From NCBI GenBank assembly GCA_016203425.1, contig JACQMU010000025.1, positions 1 to 5,555 of the forward strand: 5,555 nt of DNA, in the 5' to 3' direction. The notes below the pieces were generated by a model. That model ran no database searches. It had not been told where the DNA came from and saw only the letters and a list, made by a program, of their open reading frames with translations. This document shows, piece after piece, positions 1 through 4,133 of this stretch; position 1 is the first letter of the stretch, and every line of letters begins with the position of its first letter. Source of the DNA: Candidatus Woesearchaeota archaeon (GTDB taxonomy: Archaea; Nanobdellota; Nanobdellia; Woesearchaeales; ARS49). The position numbers and the translations under genes were made by a program.

Positions 1-322
1 TCATGCTGTCTATTTTGTACTCTATTTTTTGTTGTGTTGGCCTGTCCCACAAAAATTCAATGCTGTTAGGCAACACTGTTGCCGGCGGCGTGATGGCCAT
101 CCTATCAACAGTTTGCCGGTGGTTTTCCCTCGGGAAAAAACTCATTGTGGCCTTGACATAATCAACATCCATCCGGTTATCAGATGATGTTATTGCAAAA
201 TTTGATGAGATATTTGTTTGCAGTTTAAGAGCACTGCTTAAGTAAACATTGTCAGGCGTGAGGCTTGCAAATACAGAAAGCGAAAGCAGAACAAACAATA
301 TTACAAATACCCCTTTTTGCAT
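1..322 (-). CDS. Secreted protein, N-terminal part; possibly transglutaminase-like (runs off left edge)
   Basis: An open frame of 107 codons runs from the ATG at 322 leftward with no stop before the window edge, so only the N-terminus is visible. Residues 1-19 form a signal peptide: MQKG, a hydrophobic core (VFVILFVLLSLSVFA) and a plausible cleavage site before SLTP. The mature part is Ser/Thr/Asn rich and includes the stretch VDYVKATMSFFPRENHRQTV near residues 52-71. It resembles, from memory, the N-terminal beta-rich region of secreted transglutaminase-domain proteins of DPANN archaea, where an 'FFPR' segment precedes the catalytic domain. No catalytic Cys/His/Asp residues can be seen, because the rest lies outside the window. 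The ATG is supported by a TATA-like box at 346-353, about 27 bp upstream, which implies a leaderless transcript. The gene is divergent from ahcY. Export is likely; the family assignment is tentative. Confidence 0.7.
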   Translation of the reverse strand, partial: MQKGVFVILFVLLSLSVFASLTPDNVYLSSALKLQTNISSNFAITSSDNRMDVDYVKATMSFFPRENHRQTVDRMAITPPATVLPNSIEFLWDRPTQQKIEYKIDSM

Positions 323-345
323 AAGATTGATTGACGAATAAAGAG

Positions 346-353
346 TTAATAAA
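346..353 (-). promoter_or_regulatory. TATA-like box for the secreted-protein gene
   Basis: Read on the minus strand, 353-346 is TTTATTAA, centred about 27 bp before the ATG at 322. That is the archaeal TATA-to-start spacing expected if transcription begins at the start codon. No Shine-Dalgarno sequence lies before the ATG. Confidence 0.5.
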
Positions 354-368
354 GCTTTTTACGCAACA

Positions 369-377
369 CTTATAAAT
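369..377 (+). promoter_or_regulatory. TATA box of ahcY (leaderless)
   Basis: CTTATAAAT at 369-377 is a good archaeal TATA box. Its centre is about 28 bp before the ATG at 401, so the mRNA probably begins at or next to the start codon. The 10 bases before the ATG (cactcgttct) contain no Shine-Dalgarno motif, which agrees with a leaderless message. Confidence 0.65.
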
Positions 378-400
378 CATTTATTATTCGCACTCGTTCT

Positions 401-1663
401 ATGGAAAAAGGAACTAATTTCGAAGCCAAAGATTTGTCACTTGCAGAGCAGGGTAATAATAATATAGAGCTCGCAGAGTCAAATATGCCTGCACTGTTGA
501 AGATAAAGGATCGTTTCACAAAAGAAAAACCATTACAAGGAATCAGAGTCGGCATGGCTTTACACGTCACAAAAGAAACTGCAGTCTTGGTCAAAACATT
601 AATTGCCGGCGGTGCAGATGTTGCGATTACCGGCTGCAATCCTTTGTCAACACAAGATGATGTTACAGCAGCATTAGCAAAACAAGGCGTGAAAGTCTGG
701 GCATACAAAGGAGAATCAAAAGAAGATTATTATCGCTACATAACAAATGTCATAAACTTCAAGCCACACATCACTATTGATGACGGCTGTGATTTAGTAT
801 CTGAAGTGCACCAAAAACACCCTACGTTGTTGAAAGAATTAATTGGTGGTTGTGAAGAAACAACAACAGGCATTATTCGCCTGAAAGCAATGGAAAAAGA
901 TAATGCATTAAAGTATCCTATTGTTGCAGTTAATGATAACAAGACAAAACATTTGTTAGACAATTTCTACGGGACAGGACAATCCACTATAGACGGTATT
1001 TTACGCTCAACCAACACGTTATTTGCAGGCAAAAATGTTGTCGTGGCCGGCTACGGCAGTTGCGGCAAAGGCGTTAGCTTACGCTCAAAAGCATTGGGTG
1101 CAAATGTCATTGTGACAGAAGTTGATAATTTCCGCGCATTGCAGGCAAAATTAGATGGGTTCAGGGTTATGCCAATGAGCGAAGCTGTGAAAGAAGGCGA
1201 CATTTTTGTCACAGTAACCGGCAACAAACAAGTTATTACAGTTGACTTAATCAAGAACATGAAGAATGGTGCAATACTCGCCAATTCAGGCCATTTTAAT
1301 GTTGAAATTGAAGTTGACGAATTAAAAAAAGTTGCAAAAGTACGCCAAGTTCGCCCATCACTTGAAGAATTCACACTTTCAAATGGCAAAAAAATTTATA
1401 TTTGTGGCGAAGGCAGGCTTGTTAATCTTGCAGCTGCTGAAGGCCACCCATCTGAGGTTATGGCAACATCATTCTGTGGTCAGGCTTTGGCTGTTGAATA
1501 TTTGGTGAAAAACAAAGGCAAATTGCCACCAAAAGTTATTGTATTGCCAGAAGAAATTGATGACTTAATTGCAAGTCTGCAATTGGAAGCACTTGGCGTG
1601 AAAATTGATGTTCTTACTGCTGCACAAAAGAAATATTTAAGCAGTTGGCAGGAAGGGACTTAA
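401..1663 (+). CDS. ahcY: S-adenosylhomocysteinase, archaeal type
   Basis: This cytosolic NAD-dependent enzyme splits S-adenosylhomocysteine into homocysteine and adenosine, removing the inhibitory product of SAM-dependent methylation. The 420-residue protein is full length for the short archaeal/Thermotoga branch. Substrate residues of the family are visible: H55 and T57 (ALHVTKETA), D128 (IDDGCD), E153 (EETTTG), K183 and D187 (NDNKTKHLLDN), H298 (GHFNVEI) and H349 (GHPSEVM). The NAD-binding loop is GYGSCGKG at 217-224. The family signature NPLSTQDDVTAAL is at 80-92. The Cys of the human active site (C195) is Thr here (YGTGQS), as in many archaea. The C-terminus ends SWQEGT and lacks the Lys/Tyr tail (KPDHYRY) of eukaryotic enzymes. 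Some archaeal members of this branch prefer S-inosylhomocysteine, so the natural substrate is not certain. The gene stands alone, leaderless, convergent with the SDR gene at 1798-2619. Confidence 0.96.
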   Translation: MEKGTNFEAKDLSLAEQGNNNIELAESNMPALLKIKDRFTKEKPLQGIRVGMALHVTKETAVLVKTLIAGGADVAITGCNPLSTQDDVTAALAKQGVKVWAYKGESKEDYYRYITNVINFKPHITIDDGCDLVSEVHQKHPTLLKELIGGCEETTTGIIRLKAMEKDNALKYPIVAVNDNKTKHLLDNFYGTGQSTIDGILRSTNTLFAGKNVVVAGYGSCGKGVSLRSKALGANVIVTEVDNFRALQAKLDGFRVMPMSEAVKEGDIFVTVTGNKQVITVDLIKNMKNGAILANSGHFNVEIEVDELKKVAKVRQVRPSLEEFTLSNGKKIYICGEGRLVNLAAAEGHPSEVMATSFCGQALAVEYLVKNKGKLPPKVIVLPEEIDDLIASLQLEALGVKIDVLTAAQKKYLSSWQEGT

Positions 1664-1711
1664 CATAATAAAAAGAGTGTGCCGAGGAGCAACGTGACTT
1701 TCGATTTCTAT

Positions 1712-1742
1712 CTCAGGTCTCGAACGCAGTGAGAGATCTGAG
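1712..1742. other. Intergenic hairpin (10-bp stem)
   Basis: CTCAGGTCTC at 1712-1721 pairs with GAGATCTGAG at 1733-1742 (nine Watson-Crick pairs and one G-U), leaving an 11-nt loop. It lies in the gap between the convergent genes ahcY and the SDR gene. No T-run follows, so it is not an ordinary terminator; it may be a transcript-end structure or a processing site. Confidence 0.55.
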
Positions 1743-1757
1743 CTGTAGATGCTGTAT

Positions 1758-1775
1758 CAAATTCAGCAGAATTTG
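1758..1775. other. Intergenic hairpin (7-bp stem, AGCA loop)
   Basis: CAAATTC at 1758-1764 and GAATTTG at 1769-1775 are perfect complements around a 4-nt loop, AGCA. The hairpin overlaps the duplicated ahcY end at 1765-1790 and sits about 20 bp from the stop of the convergent SDR gene. It could affect 3' ends from either side. This role is inference. Confidence 0.5.
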
Positions 1776-1797
1776 GCAAGAAGGGACTTAATTGTCG

Positions 1798-2619
1798 TTA
1801 TAGCAAATGTTGTTTGTAAACTTCTAAAGAGTTTCTGACAGCTTGTTTTATTGGCCTTAATTCTATTCCTTCTTTTTGTAATTTTTCTGTGTTCAAAATA
1901 CAGTTGGAGCGATGTGCTTTAGTCATTAAGTGCAGTTGTTCAAGCGTTATTAGTTCATACGTGTGTTTTGGGTTGACAATTTCTTTGTACAATTGCAGGA
2001 TTTCTTCGTGTGTGATTGCCCCAGGATTAGTAATATGGTAAGTGCCAGTTGCTCTTCTCTCAATAAGTTTAGGCGCTGCAAAAAGCAAATCATCAATGCA
2101 CGTCATTGAATTTGGAACATTAATTACTTTTGAATAGCGCACTATTTTATCGATAAAGTTTCGTTCGCCAGGAACGCTATCGATAGGCATCCTAAGCCGC
2201 AAAATAAGCGCCTGATAATTTTTGAGCCCTACTTCTGCCATTATTTTTGTTTTGCTGTAAAAACTACCGAAAAAGTTTGGCGTGTCCTCTTCTGAAAATC
2301 CTTTGCCGTTGTTATCTCCTTGGTATATACATCCTGAGCTGAGATGAACAAAAAAAATATTGTTTCGTTTGCAGGCTTCTGCAAGAAGTATTGGCACATT
2401 GACGTTTGCAAAGAGTGTTTCTTCTTTATGGTCCTCGCACCAGTCTATGTTCGGAGCGCCTGTTTTTGCAACACAATTTATCACAACATCAGGTTTGTAT
2501 TTTTGTAAATCCTGCTCAAGCGATGCTAAGTCTTTTATTCTATGCGGAGAGATTTCTGCCTGAAAATGTGCTGCAAACTTCTTGCCAAGCCAACCATTGC
2601 CGTAGATTAAGACTTTCAT
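1798..2619 (-). CDS. NRS/ER-like nucleotide-sugar 3,5-epimerase/4-reductase (extended SDR, RmlD family)
   Basis: This 273-residue extended SDR probably acts in the cytosol on a 4-keto-6-deoxy nucleotide sugar, making an activated L-rhamnose-type sugar for surface glycans. The N-terminus MKVLIYGNGWLG carries the NAD(P) motif GxGxxG (residues 7-12). The catalytic YxxxK is Y121-K125 (SFYSKTK). It aligns, from memory, almost blockwise with plant NRS/ER (UER1) and its mimivirus relative: PNIDWCEDHKEET (57-68), EEDTPNFFGSFYSKTK (110-125), LRLRMPI (140-146), RNFIDKI..Y.KV..VPNSMT (153-173) and TNPG..THEEIL (197-208). C97 and K158 match the Cys and Lys proposed as the epimerase acid/base pair in Arabidopsis UER1, so both activities may be present. 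The frame extends upstream to 2730, but the ATG at 2619 fits the domain start and a TATA-like box 27 bp away. Upstream in-frame codons overlap the tRNA locus. No other sugar genes are adjacent. Confidence 0.88.
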   Translation of the reverse strand: MKVLIYGNGWLGKKFAAHFQAEISPHRIKDLASLEQDLQKYKPDVVINCVAKTGAPNIDWCEDHKEETLFANVNVPILLAEACKRNNIFFVHLSSGCIYQGDNNGKGFSEEDTPNFFGSFYSKTKIMAEVGLKNYQALILRLRMPIDSVPGERNFIDKIVRYSKVINVPNSMTCIDDLLFAAPKLIERRATGTYHITNPGAITHEEILQLYKEIVNPKHTYELITLEQLHLMTKAHRSNCILNTEKLQKEGIELRPIKQAVRNSLEVYKQHLL

Positions 2620-2640
2620 AATCTCATTGCGAGAGTATTC

Positions 2641-2649
2641 ATTTAAAAG
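2641..2649 (-). promoter_or_regulatory. TATA-like box of the SDR gene
   Basis: On the minus strand this reads CTTTTAAAT, centred about 26-27 bp before the ATG at 2619. This spacing supports 2619 as a leaderless start rather than the longer frame beginning at 2730. Confidence 0.5.
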
Positions 2650-2681
2650 TGTTATGGATAAATGGTCTCTTAGTACAAAAG

Positions 2682-2690
2682 GTTTTAAAA
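2682..2690 (+). promoter_or_regulatory. TATA-like box upstream of the outer tRNA-Ser piece
   Basis: GTTTTAAAA at 2682-2690 is centred about 32 bp before the first tRNA base at 2718, close to the spacing seen for the initiator tRNA in this window. It suggests that the interrupted tRNA copy is, or was, transcribed. Confidence 0.4.
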
Positions 2691-2717
2691 ACAGCGTATG
2701 CTTATTTCCTGAAGTTT

Positions 2718-2800
2718 GCCGCAGTCGCATAACCTGGTATTGCGGTGGATTGCTATATCAGTATGTAATGATCCACTTCCCGCAAGGGTTTCCCGGTTTT
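2718..2800 (+). tRNA. tRNA-Ser(GCU), 5' three quarters, with a BHB intron; interrupted in the T-loop
   Basis: This copy has the acceptor 5' strand GCCGCAG (2718-2724), a 3-bp D-stem GCA/TGC, anticodon stem GTGGA/TCCAC with anticodon GCT at 2752-2754, a type II variable arm CCC-GCAA-GGG (2779-2788) and the T-stem 5' strand CCCGG (2792-2796). After TT of the T-loop the homology stops. It is closely similar to the complete tRNA-Ser at 2866-2949, apart from a 15-nt intron. The variable-arm top pair is C-G here and T-A in the complete copy, a compensatory difference. The missing 3' end does not follow locally; a matching 3' end (T-loop AAAT, CCGAG, CTGTGGC, G) lies at 2970-2986. The piece may be the first exon of a tRNA with a large T-loop insertion, or a decayed copy. 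Stem conservation and an upstream TATA-like box argue against long decay. Confidence 0.75.
2756..2770 (+). other. 15-nt archaeal tRNA intron at position 37/38 (BHB)
   Basis: Compared with the intact copy, 15 nt are inserted after A37. The junctions form a textbook BHB: anticodon stem GTGGA/TCCAC, a 3-nt bulge TGA (2769-2771) cut as TG^A, a 4-bp helix TTGC/GTAA (2750-2753 with 2765-2768, one G-U), a 3-nt bulge TAT (2754-2756) cut as TA^T, and a small closing hairpin. Splicing endonuclease EndA would restore the anticodon loop TTGCTAA. Confidence 0.85.
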
Positions 2801-2803
2801 GTT

Positions 2804-2841
2804 GGAAATTCGCAAAAGTTTATTATATACCAAGAATTTCC
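2804..2841 (+). other. Inverted repeat / stem-loop within the tRNA insertion
   Basis: GGAAATTC at 2804-2811 and GAATTTCC at 2834-2841 are perfect inverted repeats of 8 bp around a 22-nt loop that holds a TATA-like sequence. Outside them, GTT (2801-2803) can also pair with AAC (2846-2848) after a 4-nt bulge. The stem lies directly after the point where the outer tRNA-Ser breaks off. Confidence 0.5.
2820..2829 (+). promoter_or_regulatory. TATA-like box for the complete tRNA-Ser
   Basis: TTATTATATA at 2820-2829 is centred about 41 bp before the tRNA start at 2866, so a start near 2852 would give a leader of about 14 nt. It could let the complete tRNA be transcribed independently of the outer copy. 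Confidence 0.45.
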
Positions 2842-2865
2842 GAGCAACTCACAAAAGGCTTTTAT

Positions 2866-2949
2866 GCCGCAGTGGCACAACCTGGTACTGCGGTGGATTG
2901 CTAATCCACTTTCCGCAAGGATTCCCCGGTTCAAATCCGGGCTGCGGCG
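2866..2949 (+). tRNA. tRNA-Ser(GCU), complete, intronless
   Basis: This 84-nt cloverleaf is complete. Acceptor GCCGCAG/CTGCGGC has 7 pairs (2866-2872 with 2942-2948). The D-stem is GCA/TGC, and the anticodon stem GTGGA/TCCAC carries loop TTGCTAA with anticodon GCT at 2900-2902, reading AGC/AGU serine codons. The long variable region (2910-2924) has a TCC-GCAA-GGA arm, the T-stem is CCCGG/CCGGG with loop TTCAAAT, and the discriminator is G at 2949. The long variable arm and G73 are serine identity features. CCA is not encoded; C and a T5 run follow. The gene lies between two pieces of a second tRNA-Ser and inside a 13-bp inverted repeat. Confidence 0.95.
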
Positions 2950-2950
2950 C

Positions 2951-2955
2951 TTTTT
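2951..2955 (+). terminator. T-run after the complete tRNA-Ser
   Basis: Five T residues follow the discriminator by 1 nt. Archaeal RNA polymerase stops at T-runs, so this may end the inner tRNA transcript, but the run is short and could be leaky. Confidence 0.4.
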
Positions 2956-2969
2956 GGCCTTTTGTGAGT

Positions 2970-2986
2970 AAATCCGAGCTGTGGCG
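2970..2986 (+). pseudogene. tRNA-Ser 3' end fragment (T-loop 3' part, T-stem and acceptor 3' strands)
   Basis: These 17 nt (aaatccgagctgtggcg) match the 3' end of the complete tRNA-Ser at 15 of 17 positions. They hold T-loop AAAT, the T-stem strand CCGAG, the acceptor strand CTGTGGC and a G discriminator, followed by a T5 run as in the intact gene. The acceptor strand still pairs fully with GCCGCAG of the outer copy at 2718-2724 (one G-U). CCGAG pairs with its CCCGG at four of five positions. Two readings are possible: the 3' exon of the outer interrupted tRNA, or a leftover of recombination such as an att-like scar. Confidence 0.65.
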
Positions 2987-2991
2987 TTTTT
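2987..2991 (+). terminator. T-run after the tRNA-Ser 3' fragment
   Basis: Five T residues immediately follow the discriminator-like G at 2986, the same arrangement as behind the complete tRNA-Ser. They would end a transcript covering the whole nested locus. Confidence 0.35.
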
Positions 2992-2996
2992 AATCA

Positions 2997-3008
2997 TAAA
3001 GTTTAAAA
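2997..3008 (+). promoter_or_regulatory. AT-rich TATA-like element before the 226-residue gene
   Basis: AAAGTTTAAAAC at 2997-3008 is TATA-like. If used at the normal distance the start would be near 3030, which would leave the Shine-Dalgarno site out of the message. A slightly earlier element (ttttaatcataa, 2988-2999) would give a start near 3020 that includes it. Which is used is undecided. Confidence 0.3.
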
Positions 3009-3023
3009 CCACTCTTGTTGTTT

Positions 3024-3028
3024 GGAGG
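3024..3028 (+). promoter_or_regulatory. Shine-Dalgarno site GGAGG, sets the start at 3033
   Basis: GGAGG at 3024-3028 stands 4 nt before the ATG at 3033. It is the only strong Shine-Dalgarno motif in the window and decides against the upstream TTG at 3015, which would place the motif inside the coding region. Confidence 0.75.
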
Positions 3029-3032
3029 AAAA

Positions 3033-3713
3033 ATGTCACCCCCTATAGAACAAATATTGACAACAGCATCCCAGCCAATTGTCCCTTACAAAGAAAAACT
3101 TTCACCAGTAAATTTTGATAGCGAATGCAAAGAAATTACTCGCTTGATTTCTGATGCTGAAAATCGTTTTGTTGCATTGTATCCTTTGTTTGGTTTTTTG
3201 CGAGGAAACAAAATTCCTTACGTTGCTTCTGCGCCTTTTGTCTACTTTTATTCTCATAATGGCTGGTGTGTTTCTGATAATTTCACCCAGTTTGGCCTAA
3301 AGATTACACCACAGCAAAATCATCATATTGTGGGCGTCACAGATACTATAGGCAGAACTGAAAGAGGCTTTATTTATTTTGATGTCGGCAAGGAAGAACG
3401 CTCGCGAAGGATTATTGAAGAAAGTACTGGGTGGTTGTTTAAAAAAGAAAAGCTTGTTGATGAGAAATATTTATCAGACATTTGTTTGTTTAAAGTGAGA
3501 ACATCATATGAATTGAAGAGTGGGCCTGCACTGGAAAATAATTGGGATGTTGGAGACTGTGCAATACACGAGCTTGCAGAAGTACTGACCAAATGTCTTT
3601 ACGTATCAGAAAGCAAAGTAAGAAAAGCGCAGGCAAAATTTGTTCTTGAACTGTTTGAAAAAGTTCCTGAAACATTGGCTAAAGAAATTAGAACTGTTAT
3701 TCCGCGTGTTTGA
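3033..3713 (+). CDS. Protein of unknown function, 226 residues
   Basis: I do not recognise this family. The ATG at 3033 is chosen because of the GGAGG 4 nt upstream; the frame opens earlier at a TTG (3015). The product is soluble-looking, with no signal peptide or membrane segment. Residues 1-45 are polar and probably helical. Residues 46-118 are rich in aromatic residues and glycine (IPYVASAPFVYFYSHNGW at 61-78, RGFIYFDVG at 111-119), suggesting a compact beta domain. Residues 120-150 are charged, and 195-222 look like a long amphipathic helix. WDVGDCAIHE at 171-180 has Asp, Cys, His and Glu close together and could be a metal or catalytic site, but this is speculation. The end overlaps the convergent CutA-like gene by 17 bp. 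It lies directly behind the tRNA-Ser locus and differs from its leaderless neighbours in having a ribosome-binding site. Confidence 0.8.
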   Translation: MSPPIEQILTTASQPIVPYKEKLSPVNFDSECKEITRLISDAENRFVALYPLFGFLRGNKIPYVASAPFVYFYSHNGWCVSDNFTQFGLKITPQQNHHIVGVTDTIGRTERGFIYFDVGKEERSRRIIEESTGWLFKKEKLVDEKYLSDICLFKVRTSYELKSGPALENNWDVGDCAIHELAEVLTKCLYVSESKVRKAQAKFVLELFEKVPETLAKEIRTVIPRV

Positions 3714-4098
3714 TTAGGGAATAAAGATAAGCATAAAACGACTGGTTGACAATGCAGGGTATGACTTGTATTAGTGGTGTTTTCCAACGTTTGGCTATTG
3801 ATTTATAGAGATGTGCAACAACTGTTCTTAATTGTTCAGGTGCAACGACTGTAGTTGCAGTGTAGTTTGTTGCTTCGCATTTTTTGCCATCCCAAATGTA
3901 CGTAGCTTTTTGTTCTGTAATATTATAACCTGTTATGTGTGTGCCGAGAATGCTGTTACAGGCATCTTCAAGGTACGCCTTGTCGTCGAACACCACTTTA
4001 ATTTCTGCAACTGCAGGGATGATGCTTTCAGCGATTATGTCGTTTAATGATTCTTCTTGTTGCATATCACTATTAAAAGTTAAGCTAAGTTTAAACAT
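3697..4098 (-). CDS. Divergent CutA-like protein (divalent-ion tolerance family, ferredoxin-like fold)
   Basis: With the ATG at 4098 the product has 133 residues. From residue 32 it follows the CutA pattern: strand EIKVVF, a helix (about 41-53), strand, the signature YIWDGK (67-72; YYWEGK in E. coli CutA), a strand NYTATTVV (78-85), a helix (88-103), then TPLIQVIP (107-114) and a terminal SFYAYLYSLI (120-129) matching the 'TPEI..LPV...DYL.WL' end. CutA proteins are small cytosolic trimers linked to copper tolerance; their molecular role remains unclear. The usual Cys/His-containing loop (GLAACV) is replaced by LGTHITGY. About 30 residues precede the domain. Alternative starts are TTG 4119 and ATG 4065. 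The 4098 start has a TATA-like AGTTTAAAC about 27 bp upstream, whereas 4065 would fit the central TATA at 4103-4116 with a short leader. It is divergent from the AbrB-PhoU gene, sharing a very short promoter region. Confidence 0.6.
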   Translation of the reverse strand: MFKLSLTFNSDMQQEESLNDIIAESIIPAVAEIKVVFDDKAYLEDACNSILGTHITGYNITEQKATYIWDGKKCEATNYTATTVVAPEQLRTVVAHLYKSIAKRWKTPLIQVIPCIVNQSFYAYLYSLIKHAE

Positions 4099-4127
4099 AA
4101 CCTTTAAATATTTAAACAAGTTTAAAC
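4089..4127. promoter_or_regulatory. Paired GTTTAAAC palindromes bracketing the shared promoter
   Basis: Identical palindromes GTTTAAAC lie at 4089-4096 and 4120-4127; the second extends to a perfect 12-bp palindrome AAGTTTAAACTT (4118-4129). They are 31 bp apart, about three helical turns, so they face the same side of DNA. The TATA box at 4103-4110 lies between them, with a further ATTTAAAC at 4110-4117. This layout suits operators for a dimeric regulator blocking TBP/TFB. The AbrB-PhoU protein encoded alongside is the obvious candidate. Low complexity of AT-rich promoter DNA is the alternative. Confidence 0.45.
4103..4110 (+). promoter_or_regulatory. TATA box of the AbrB-PhoU gene (leaderless)
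   Basis: TTTAAATA at 4103-4110, preceded by CC at 4101-4102 (a BRE-like position, though the element is weak), is centred about 27 bp before the ATG at 4134. There is no Shine-Dalgarno motif before that ATG. Read on the other strand the same element could serve the divergent CutA-like gene. Confidence 0.6.
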
Positions 4128-4133
4128 TTTCTA

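Larger units (their letters stand above)
1640..1790 (+). repeat. Direct repeat of the ahcY 3' end
   Basis: The last coding bases of ahcY at 1645-1662 (ttggcaggaagggactta) recur at 1773-1790 with one change in 18 (g to a). Both copies follow an 'agcag' (1640-1644 and 1765-1769), directly in the first copy and after 3 extra bases in the second. The second copy lies in the non-coding gap just before the convergent SDR gene's stop. It looks like a short duplication of the gene end, or a remnant of a longer duplicated or frameshifted tail. No coding frame of useful length continues between the two copies. Confidence 0.7.
2847..2969 (+). repeat. 13-bp perfect inverted repeat flanking the complete tRNA-Ser
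   Basis: ACTCACAAAAGGC at 2847-2859 is the exact reverse complement of GCCTTTTGTGAGT at 2957-2969. The arms flank the tRNA at 2866-2949, leaving 6 nt on its 5' side and 7 nt (with a T5 run) on its 3' side. In a transcript they would extend the acceptor stem across an internal loop. The right arm ends where the tRNA-Ser 3' fragment begins (2970). Confidence 0.8.

Noticed and set aside
370..708. Minus-strand open frames inside ahcY (370-708, 736-963, 1051-1389)
   Set aside because: They are antisense to a strongly conserved enzyme and show no recognisable protein features or start signals.
1664..1797. A short protein gene or CRISPR-like repeat between ahcY and the SDR gene
   Set aside because: There is no open frame of useful length with a start signal, and only two copies of a single short repeat, so neither reading is supported.
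2620..2730. Extension of the SDR protein upstream to a start at 2730 (37 extra residues)
   Set aside because: The extra residues do not fit the family, which begins right before the GxGxxG motif. They run back across the tRNA promoter into the outer tRNA-Ser, and the TATA-like box at 2641-2649 points to the ATG at 2619.
2791..2975. A clean BHB motif for splicing out 2800-2969 from the outer tRNA-Ser
   Set aside because: I tried pairings at the T-loop junctions. A T-rich extension TTTGTT with AGTAAA can pair, but it gives no 3-nt bulge, 4-bp helix, 3-nt bulge geometry. The nested gene is therefore reported as an arrangement, not as a demonstrated intron.
2627..3039. Several short open frames on both strands over the tRNA-Ser region
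   Set aside because: They translate tRNA stems and repeats, have no ribosome-binding site and show no protein-like pattern. The RNA reading explains the sequence much better.
3697..4098. Tctex/dynein-light-chain-like reading of the small protein, based on its 'WDG' strand and final helix-strand
   Set aside because: The order of secondary structure is wrong for that family, whereas the CutA order and the WEGK and TPEI..LP signatures match along the chain.
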